DNA of 64,000 bases, taken from the NCBI GenBank assembly GCA_014526335.1, contig JACTAT010000061.1, forward strand, positions 2,971,553-3,035,552. Reading direction: 5' to 3'. Position numbers and translations under genes: made by a program. The DNA is from Chrysaora quinquecirrha (lineage: Eukaryota; Cnidaria; Scyphozoa; Semaeostomeae; Pelagiidae). This document shows, piece by piece, positions 55,044-64,000 of the stretch. Position 1 is the first letter of the stretch. Each line of letters opens with the position of its first letter. Below the pieces are notes generated by a model, which saw nothing but the letters and a program-made list of their open reading frames with translations, had not been told where the DNA came from and did no database searches.

Positions 55044-57449
55044 TCTATACAAAATAGTTGAGGCTGCACGCAGACTACACGCTTTTATTTTAGAAAGAAC
55101 CTAGATCAAGGTCTCGTTCCAAAAGTCCCTTATTTTTCGACCTCTTTTGATTAAATTTGTCGTACCAAAAGTTCCTTAATAGACCCTTAGTTTTAACTGC
55201 ATATTTAGTGCCACGACTATGATAAAGAGACATTTGTCTGTAAGCAAAGCTGGAAACTACTCAAGGCAACATTTGATACATGTGTAACATACAATTTATG
55301 TGGGTTTTGGCTCTAAATCGATGGAACCGGCTTCCTAATTCTTGATTGTTTGCACTGATATATTCAAAGTTGAAAAGTTGCTTAGCGATTTTATCTTAAG
55401 TAGTATAAGTTCTTTAAATTTTTCGGCCTTCTGCTACATGTAGGTTCCTTATAAAGCGGTTCTAAAAAGCGTGCAGCTATAACATTCACGCTCACGGAAT
55501 TATTAAGAGAGCGAAATTAAGAAGATGCTGCTTTCTTTGAAAATCATTGGCGATCTTATCGCTTAAATCCTGTACATTTTAAATGGAAATATTCCTTTCA
55601 AAGAAAGGCAAAGTTAGTTGAGCCTTCGAGATTTCGAAAACAATAAGCCACCAGAATCTTAAAAGCACATGCCAACAAAAATTAAAGTTGGAAGTAGGAG
55701 TATTGAATGAAATGAAAGATAAGACGAACTTCGTTTGGTAGATAGATCCACATCCTTGAATTTTGAATAGAAATGACGAAGTTGTAGAACAAAACATTTT
55801 GCATTTTACGTCAGCAAGCAAAACACTCTCCAAAATGCATGCTCTTAGCCATTTCTATGCTCAGGGTACTCTCTACGTTGTATAGCTCTGTTGAAAACCT
55901 AGCCTCTTTTATTTCCATTTCCGCAACTTAAGCTACTAGGCCCTGCAAATGGCTTGAATTCTGTGCTAAGACCTCACCTTTTGGTCTCCGATTCCTTTTA
56001 GAATTCAATCTCCCAGAAGTCAACTTCAATCAAACACGAATCGAGGTACATCATCCGAAAACCAAAAGAATGTGCTTAAAGCTTGTTACCATTCTTAATG
56101 CAGTAAGGCATCGTTCTTGCCAAACAAACAGAATTGTGGTGGGATTAATGGCTAAAGATTTTATAGGACCGTGAACACAGGAATGCTCCTACATATTTTA
56201 AATGACCAAAGAACATTAGCGTCCATATGCAATGAAAGAAAACCGACCTAAGATCAACGATTTGGGTATCAAATCTTGTCTTAATAGTTTGAAAAAGAGC
56301 TTCATTTTGAATATGAATAAATGAGTCTTAACTTATTGATGCTACGCTAGACCTGATACAAAGCATAAAATGAACGCCGTGGATATTGTTCCGGCACCGG
56401 ATAGAAATGCACATTAGTTCGATGCACAATTCATGATGGTCGAAATCGTTTGCATTGGCACAAAATCATACTGCCTATAGCTCCATAGAAATCCCAAAAA
56501 ATTCTTTAGAGGAGATAGTTTTTAGTGAGATTTCCTAGATTTTCAGATATCCCTAGAAATCCTTTCCAGAAAGCAGCTTTTAGAGAAATTTCGTTCCCCT
56601 TTTCTGGATTAGATCCAATGGTGCAGCTACCTACTACCTCAGCTTACAAGAGAAAGGTCTTTACAAGGATTTGTAGTCAAACAACGGGATTTACATGGAA
56701 CACTAAGATTTTCAGGAAGTGATTTACCACTGGCCCAAAATAGAAAATATTCAGAAAGACAGCCTCGGGCTTTATGACTTAGAGAGTTACTGGCCGATTT
56801 CTTGAGCTCTATAGATCAGTGGAAATGTCGTTGGCTCTCTGCTCATGCAGTCCAGAATCAAATCTATTGTAGTTTGCCACTTATAGAAAATTATCTCGGG
56901 CAGATAAGATAGAGTTCATTAAGATGAAAGAGAGTAACGTTCCAAAGTTGCTAAGACAGCAAATTAGACGTAGTGTTATTACAGAATTGTTGTGCATACC
57001 AATAACGAGCATTGTTTTGAAAAGTCAGTTTCTGTTCGATTCCACTTCAAGAAGATCTTTCTGTTAGTTTCTGCAACCCCAAAGGTTAACAAAATTAGAA
57101 TAAAAACTTAGATTAAATGAAAATAAGATCTAAAAGAATGCATCAAAATTATAACTAGCTGTTAATCTATAGGAATCTTTGTCAATTCAACGTAAATCTC
57201 AAAGGGGGTAACAGATATCTTAAAGGATTTTAATCAGAAATTTGACGATTATTGAAACAAAAGTATCTTATCCCTAGGTGCATGAGATTTTACGGAATAA
57301 TGAGCTGCTCTTCTAAGGTACATCTGTAAATTCTCGATGACGTTAGCAAATCTCTTAGCTTCCTTTTGAAATCTCTGATGATCTTAGTGTCGTTATCAAA
57401 TCTCGATGAAAGATTGCATAGACCGAGACTGACATTGATACTGACTTAC

Positions 57450-60133
57450 CATATTAAACCCTCCGTCCAGCATCCAAAATTGCTAATATTCCTCAAACTA
57501 GATTTGATTTGTGACATACAGTAACTACGACCATTTATTATGCTCGACCATTCATTGATCATTCATTGAAGCCTGATATAAAGCCTGAAGCACATGTAAT
57601 ATGAAATAATCAACTCTCAGATGTTCAGTTGATCAAGAGTTTCAACTGAAACCAGACCAGACGGCCAGCCCGATCGGTTGCTTCCATGCGAATGAATATA
57701 AACAATCAGATTGATGGCATTAAAGAGAAAGGAAAAAGCATTGTCAAAAGATGTTTACACAAGACTTCATTGATTATTTATCTTAGCATCTCTTATCGGA
57801 TTTATTGTTTATTGTCTTCAACAAAGGGTTTCAGCCAGATAAAAGTTTAATCAATTGATTCAGAGGTTCGGGACTTCAGACTTGCCAGGACTGTAGACCA
57901 TGGGAGGGCAATTCGTTCAGTTGTTCTTTAATATTTCGGTTAAGGAAGGCCAAAGGAGAGCCAAAGCTGAGAGGTAATAGACTCCATAGGACCATTGCCC
58001 ATATCATAAAGAAGGTCTGTATGGTCTGTCAGATCATAGATGCATAAATCAAAGGAATAAAACAAAATATTTACCAATGGAGCAACTAATAGCTTTTCCA
58101 GACGTCAGATTCTAACTGTACCCTGTACCGCCTCCAACTGTTTGACTCTGTACAGAAGAAATAAGACTTATTAAGTCGATTAAGCAGAGAAAGCAAGTAC
58201 AGAAAGCTGGTATCTAACTAATGCCAGAATACACAGATAATAATGAATTACCCAAACAAGATTTCAAATTGCAAGAAGACTAAGAAAGAGATTTGCTAAT
58301 GAATATCTTGATGAAAATGAATGACTTCCACTGCCTTGAAAAGAAGTTATTTCCTCGAAAACAAATAAAGAATCGAAATCTTGGGTTTAAGCCTGTTTGC
58401 TGTTTACAAGAGACCAGCAATCGAATTAAAGAAATTAAGGAAAATAAAGAAGACCGTATTCATTCATCTGTCTCCAGAATTTAATGAATTTCGCTGCAAA
58501 GCAAAGCCAGGGGAATTTTTATCACAATAAAGGGATTTTTAGGGATCTCACAGGGATATCTAGGCGATAGGATTCCAATATAGGTAGAAAATTGGGCGCA
58601 TCCCAAAAGGTGTGAAGGCTGTTTTTTGTATTCATCTACCTTAATAGAACCAAGAATGACTAGAGTTGCTACAATCAGTTAATTAGGTCTTTGAAATATT
58701 TAACATTAGGTCTTATACTGTTATAGCATCGTCATATTCCTACGATTTGTTGCAGGTTAAAACTATTTATCCTAAAATCATTAACTGCATGCGGAGTACC
58801 ATGAATAACTCTTGCAAATAGTTTGCAAAATATTTGTGACAATTAATATTTAAATAAAGGATGAACTAAGTGTTTACTTGTGAATTGATGAATGATGCCG
58901 GCAAGAGAGAACTGAATATTTCATGAGAAAATAATCAAAATTATGAGTGAAATGAAAACAAATGTGTTTCAAAACAAGTTCTTAGTAGGCCTAGTATTCA
59001 ATAGCCAAAAGCAAGAAAAGTCAATTTGTAGTTAAGTGAATAGTCAGTAATGTTTCAGACAGGAGAAAGCATTAGGAAATGGCATGAAAGTAACCTAGCA
59101 AGCAAGCACTAACAAGGGTCGGAGGATTTGAGCAAGCTATAAAGACTTAATTTGGAGCCCCAGCTTTTGCTCCGAGACTGATATTCTAGAACAAATACCC
59201 TGGGTACTCGTTTTCCGACCCCAGGATTGATTTATTATGCGCCTATGAAGACGATATGTGACAGCAGTTGAAGCCATAACTAATCGACAGCGAACCGAAC
59301 GCCTTTAATAACTAAGTCCGAAGGCAATTCACTCCTTGGAATCTCGCACAACCTTTGCTGGGATTTCTATTGCTTTCATAGAAATCCCTTTGAAATCGTT
59401 TTATTTGAACGGGAATCTCGTACGCCTTTTCAAGGAGTGAAGTGCCCCTTGACTAAGCCACACAGCCCTTCATCTCCTCATCCTCAGACAGGAATAGTAC
59501 AAAAATACAATGCTAATTCTGAGCAAGCAGACAAAGGGCCTTTAGGAAGTAGCACAGAAGCAGACTATGTAAGATTCATGGTTAACAGAAGCAAGAATGA
59601 CAAAATGGCTTCAATTTTGGATATGATAGTTAACTTTTAAATTCTTACCTTCATAGCGGATTCCTTGCAATAACTCGACCACTCATCGTCAGTCGATCTA
59701 GGAAGGGAGTAGAATTAGAAATTAGTGGACTTGAACTGACGAGAGAATGGAATGACAAATATATATAAAAATATACTACAATAATAAGTGGGATACCACA
59801 ATTGTTGTAGGAGGAATGTTATGTCGTGCCTTTACACTGGTAACAATGATTCACATATAAATATGAATATTAATAATTAACAACTCGTGGTTGGTAAAAA
59901 CGATGAATTAAATGAAACAACGAGCTTTATCTGAAAATTTCAAAACAAATCATTATATATGACAATAAATATAGGAGATCTTCTTGATGATGAGTTATTT
60001 CTAAATACAGTAAGATAGGATAAATATATATTGTTAAATTTAGAATGAATTGAATAAAAATGGTACCTGGTATTTCGTGGGATAGAATCTTTTAAATTGT
60101 CTTTAACAGCGCATTGGCACCAACAGATTTTGC
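57450..60133 (-). CDS. Possible exons of an unidentified gene
   Basis: Two minus-strand open stretches with good splice borders join in phase: 60133-60067 (KICWCQCAVKDNLKDSIPRN) and 59697-59649 (STDDEWSSYCKESAMK). A third candidate, 57482-57450 (QFWMLDGGFNM), also has AG/GT borders and the right phase. I do not recognise the protein; the CWCQC cluster suggests a small disulfide or metal-binding module. No start or stop exon could be placed. It may be a real small secreted or receptor-like gene, or chance. Confidence 0.28.
59155..59225 (-). mobile_element. SINE family 1 tail fragment, inverted
   Basis: GAGACTGATATTCTAGAACA and AATACCCTGGGTACTCGTTT are the inverse of the tail at 10320-10370 and match the copy near 18490. 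Confidence 0.5.
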
Positions 60134-60194
60134 CTAAAAAGAAGAAGTACATTTCAGTCATTGAAATCATAATCAAAATTAAATGACTGTCACT

Positions 60195-60530
60195 GCTCCA
60201 GATTCAAACAGTACCAAAAATTGGCCAAAGGTGCCAAAATTGCAAATAGTGGCCTATTCCCAATTGTACGAAAATTGCCAAAAATGCAAAGCCAAGTGCA
60301 AAATTGCAAATTTTGTCAGATAAATTGCCATTAGTTCCAATAGTGTTCAAATTGTCAATTGTACAAAAATTGCATATGGTGCCAGAATGGCCAGTCACCA
60401 AAAATGCCAACTGTACGAAAATATCATAAAGTGCCAAAATTGCCAATAGTGCCAATATTACCAAATAATTGCACCGAAATTGCAATAGTTCCGAAAGTGG
60501 GTCAAATGGTCGACTCAATGAACAAAATAA
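60195..60530. repeat. TGCCAAAAT(T/A)GCCAA minisatellite
   Basis: Imperfect units of about 12-24 bases such as GGTGCCAAAATTGCAAATAG and GTACGAAAATTGCCAAAAAT. Open frames on both strands across it are repeat artefacts. Confidence 0.8.
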
Positions 60531-61446
60531 GAGAGCTCAACCGTCAATAAAATTGATTCATTCGACTTTATATTCCCCAAAAATATTCTCAAGAATATGA
60601 TTTATAAAAATCTAAATAAAACGAGATCTGAAATGAGAAAATTTGATATTAACATCAAGACTAACAGTAAAATTATCTTGTCAACACGAAATCTACAGCT
60701 CAATCGATAAATAAAAAAGAAATAAATAAAGAAAAAGATTACCTAATTCTGAAATTATAATTCCTTTTCATTAGTAAAAACAGCCAGCTACAAAATTCTA
60801 AGATTAACGTTATCTTCTCAGCGATAATCGTCCTCATCTCAGTTCAGTTCAATCTTTTAAAATTGAATATCCCCTTACCAAATATTCTCTTACTTTAAAC
60901 TAAATTCAACAGATATTAAAATAAAAATTTTTCGCTCTTAAAAATATAGCAGCTAAAAGCAAAACGCTTCAAATTCTTGTTTATGGTTGACTAAAAATTT
61001 CAACATCAGTTTATCTACAATTAAAATGGCGAATTTTCAGAGGTTCCCCAATGATCTTGTTTAAGCTCTTTCATTATGCCATAGGAGGAACAAAAAAATA
61101 GAAAAATACATTCTATTTTTTTATTAAAAAGTTCTGTAAGAAAGGACTTCTTTGCGAAAACTTATGTTGGCAGAGATGTGGATGAATGGATAATGCTTGC
61201 AAAGAAGAAAAATACATTGTCGAAAATATCAAAAGTTGTACTTCTGTAGAGAAGATCATGAACTAACAGTCCATTGCTCAGGAATAAAGATTCATACTTT
61301 TCAAAAACACAAGAAGTCTTATTTTTATCCTCAGATATACAGCCTCTGTTTCACTTCTCATCAGATATCAGCCCTAGCGATATAATTAAATACCAAACCT
61401 CGATTGTGTATTGCCTCGTTTTGAGATTTCCTGATCCACAGAGAGA

Positions 61447-62591
61447 TTAATCATAGAATGTTGCTGATGAAGATTTCTTTTTAGCCGCTTTTTTCTTTTT
61501 ATGTTTCGAAAGGCCTTGAGCCCTCATCACCATTTGAATTTGTTCATCTTCTTCTTTTTCTCGTAGACGATCTTCCTCCATCTTCTCAACTATTTTATTT
61601 CGTCTTGAAACATAATTGACGAGCTGTGCAAGTAATTGCTCCTCCGCTTGACGATCTTCCTCCGTTTTCATTGATTCTAAGAGCCAAAAATAGGATCATC
61701 ATTGAACGAAACACTAAAGTAGAGGGTCCAGATGGGGGTTTAAAGTTAAGGGTTATTGGACAAATTTCTGAACTGTTAAGTGTGATAGAAGCAAATATTT
61801 TACAGTCAGCTGTTATATTAAATTTTATAGAGATTTAAGAGATACAAAGTATGTTTCATCGTCTTCTTCTTTATTATCGTCATGATCATCATCAGTAATG
61901 GTAAAATTATAACTATAATTATCATTTTCATCATCACTATCATCTTCACCAATAGTATCATCATCACCAACACTGCCACCATCATAATCATCATAATCAT
62001 AATCAACTCCATTGTTTTCGTCATCATCATCATTATCGTCAATCAATCAAGCAATCATTGTCATCACCAGAATCATGATGATCAGAACCATGATCATGAT
62101 GATCAGTACCATCATCATTATCATGGTGGGCTTTCTGTGCCGTGGCATCACTACCTGCTGCACAGATAATTTGACTGTTATCTGTTTTTCGGCTAAATTT
62201 TTAAGTGTTAACTGTTATCTAATGAAATTTTTTGAAGTTAACTGTTTTGTTGACCCCCCCATCTGGACCCTCAAAGTAGTAGGAGCAACTGAGGTATTTT
62301 TTGGGAGGCATCGATTGCTGTAGCAATGGTAGCGGCAGCATAATGGTAGCTGTAACAGTGGCACAATAATCAGTAGCAGTAGAGAAATTAGAAACATAGT
62401 GATAGAAAAAGCACCAGTGACGAGAGGCGCATCAGTAGCGTCAACAGAGTAAAGGCGCAGCAATAGCGTTAACTGTAAAAGGAGACAATATGTTGCAGGG
62501 ACAATGGCAGTAACGGAAGTAGGCTACAGCAGTAGTAGCAGTAGCAGCAGCAGCAGAAGAAGAAGCAGTAACATAAGTTAGCTTCAGCACA

Positions 62592-62623
<32 letters not shown>

Positions 62624-64000
62624 CAGACATGGGCTGCAGCAGCACTGGCAGCATCAGCAGTAGCAGAAGTGAGCTGCACCAAAATTGGCAGCAACAGCAG
62701 TAGCAACAGTATGCAGCGGAATAGGCTGCAAGAGCAGCAGCAGTAGTAGTAGAAGTTACAGGAGTAAGCTGCAGCAGCACTGGCAGCATCAGCAGTAGCA
62801 GAAGTGAGCTGCAGCAAAATTGGCAGCAACAGCAATAGCAGCAGTAACAAACGTTAGCTGCAGCGGAATAGCTGCAGCAGCAGCATTAGTAGCAGTTATA
62901 GAAGTAAGCTGCAGCAGCAGTGGTAGAGGCTGCAGTACTAAAAGAAGCAGTAACAGAAGTGAGCTGCGGTAGCAGTTGCAGCAGCAGCAGAAGCAGCTGA
63001 TTAGAAGTTAGCTTTTAGGCAGTAGCAAAAATAACAGAAGTATGTGCATAATATTTACCATCTTTCTCCATGAGTAATCGAAGTTCATATTCAATTCTTT
63101 TCTGATTATTGTGGTATTCAATTTCTTGTGACCTAAAACATTCGTCAAATGTCAGTAAGTCTGTTTTCACACTGACACAGTTAAACCAGCTTTATTTAAA
63201 CCAGGTTAAATTTCCACCAATCACATCGATTCAAATCCCTGGATTGACCAATCAGAACGCAACATTTGTTAAACTGGTTTAATTCAAACCGGTTTAACCT
63301 GCAGTGTGAATGCGTTATAAATCAAATAACGTATACTGGTTTCACTGACGAAACTGTTCTTAATGTATAAAAATTTACTTACATATAAATTAGCTCATTT
63401 TCCCTTCGTAATAATTTGTTTTTCTCCGTTACCAAATCAAACCATGTTATCATGTAATTCTCTTCTGGTTCACCTAAGGATTTAATAGAGCGAAACTAAA
63501 CGGTTGGAATGTTTAAAAAATTCTTAATGTTTTAACAATAATCCTAGGGTAGCCTAGGCATCAAGGTTGGACTAGGCATATAAGCAGGAGCTCCGTAAGC
63601 TTCTGCAAACCAAACAGAAATTTCTTTCATTAAGAATCGTTTCAAGAGTTCGAGTTAGCATTTCAGGGAAAATTTCCTACAAAGTTGCTAAAATTTCCTG
63701 CGAAAAATGTTAATCAAATATCTATCATTTTTCTTGTCTTTTTAAGAATGGGGAGAACTGATCAAATTTAGATTCAAATGAATTTAGAAGCAAATCACAA
63801 CAGAATAGAGAGAATCAACTTACCATGTAATTGCTCTCGCAGTTTCTTCTCCATTTTAACACCTCTCATTTCTAACCCTCTTTGACTTGATTCAATCGTT
63901 TTCAATTCAGCTGCTATTTCATCTAATGTTAATTCCTTCTCATCAACAATATAAATTTCTGATTTCTCTATATCTTTCTTTTCTTCGATATTTTCAATTA
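61447..64000 (-). CDS. MICAL/MICAL-like protein, C-terminal bMERB domain (partial)
   Basis: Minus-strand exons: 64000-63824 (runs off the window), 63473-63383, 63132-63059, 61676-61447 with stop at 61447-61449; all phases join. The reading has TLDEIAAELKTIESSQRGLE, then MRGVKMEKKLRE, WFDLVTEKNKLLRRENELIY, MSQEIEYHNNQKRIEYELR and EEQLLAQLVNYVSRRNKIVE. This is the coiled-coil bMERB (DUF3585) domain that binds Rab8-family GTPases in MICAL, MICALL and EHBP1 proteins. The tail ends KHKKKKAAKKKSSSATFYD. Upstream CH/LIM or monooxygenase domains, which would decide between MICAL, MICALL and EHBP1, are outside the window. Intron 63059/61676 (1.4 kb) is packed with CAT and AGC repeats. Confidence 0.87.
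61850..62140. repeat. (CAT)n/(ATC)n microsatellite in the MICAL-like intron
   Basis: Imperfect CATCAT/ATAATC trinucleotides, the same class as those in the AARSD1 introns, with ATCATGATGATC palindromes near 62080-62110. Confidence 0.9.
62290..63010. repeat. (AGC/AGT)n trinucleotide minisatellite in the MICAL-like intron
   Basis: About 700 bases of GCAGCAGTAGCAGCA words with higher-order units such as GTGAGCTGCAGCA and GGCAGCATCAGCAGTAGCAG, each present several times. Poly-Ala, poly-Leu and poly-Cys frames across it are artefacts. Confidence 0.92.
63166..63310. mobile_element. Short MITE with TTAAACC palindromic ends
   Basis: Left TTCACACTGACACAGTTAAA then CCAGC..TTTAAACCAGG; right AAACTGGTTTAATTCAAACC then GGTTTAACCTGCAGTGTGAA. 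About 145 bp, imperfect inverted repeat over about 40 bases each side; contains two CCAAT-like boxes. In an intron of the MICAL-like gene. Confidence 0.7.

Larger units (their letters stand above)
50779..61446. other. Gene-poor 10.7-kb interval
   Basis: AT-rich region between the nAChR promoter side and the MICAL-like 3' end. Contents I could define: degenerate A-rich tetranucleotides (51940-53000), a mariner-like MITE (54763-55043), a SINE tail (59155-59225), possible exons of an unknown gene (57450-60133) and a TGCCAAAAT minisatellite (60195-60530). Frames at 51143-51502, 53723-53932 and 55579-55833 look random. Confidence 0.5.

Noticed and set aside
60204..60518. 104-codon hydrophobic minus-strand frame
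   Set aside because: Generated by the TGCCAAAAT minisatellite; periodic sequence with no start context or splice support.
62215..62850. Leu/Ala/Cys-rich frames on the minus strand
   Set aside because: Simple AGC/AGT repeat translation, inside an intron of the MICAL-like gene.

Overview
The window looks like nuclear DNA of an early-branching animal, most likely a cnidarian. The genes are intron-rich, with GT-AG introns, short exons and conserved splice phases. They encode proteins close to vertebrate orthologues. The sequence is AT-rich, and introns and intergenic DNA are full of short inverted-repeat DNA transposons (MITEs), tRNA-derived SINE-like repeats and simple repeats. One 395-bp MITE has ends (CCCGGGGG...; GTGCCGCCC) that resemble repeats I associate with anthozoan genomes. 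I see no bacterial operons, phage or CRISPR. The phylum call is inference from recall, not a search.

Layout. Plus strand, 0.5-15 kb: the 3' part of a gamma-glutamyltransferase-like gene (559-4943), AARSD1 (5927-7909) and REXO5 (8855-15055). A broken DEG/ENaC channel copy lies antisense in a GGT intron (1831-2789). Minus strand, from 17 kb to the end: NAA60 (17027-19844), a formin (20321-33856), a protein xylosyltransferase (36236-42772), UBE2S (43102-45787), an alpha-type nicotinic receptor subunit (46619-50778), possible exons of an unknown gene (57450-60133), and the 3' part of a MICAL/MICAL-like gene with a bMERB domain (61447 to the window end). The two gene blocks converge at 15-17 kb. 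The genes are ordinary eukaryotic neighbours with no evident common pathway: tRNA proofreading, RNA trimming, N-terminal acetylation, actin assembly, proteoglycan synthesis, APC/C ubiquitination, ion channels and vesicle/actin adaptors.

I reconstructed the gene models by hand from protein similarity, splice signals and phase. Splice coordinates should be good to a base or two, but none has transcript support. Four otherwise conserved genes (GGT-like, AARSD1, REXO5, XYLT) each need one single-base correction to stay in frame, which points to residual assembly indels more than to four pseudogenes.

Most worth a second look: a 2.78-kb element with identical 70-bp terminal inverted repeats in a formin intron; an apparent membrane segment at the formin N-terminus; a hAT-like MITE that supplies the last residues and stop codon of NAA60; a xylosyltransferase whose catalytic middle exons I cannot find; and a multi-copy MITE family built on a CAAACATT-rich inverted repeat. 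I did not find a clearly new multi-gene system.
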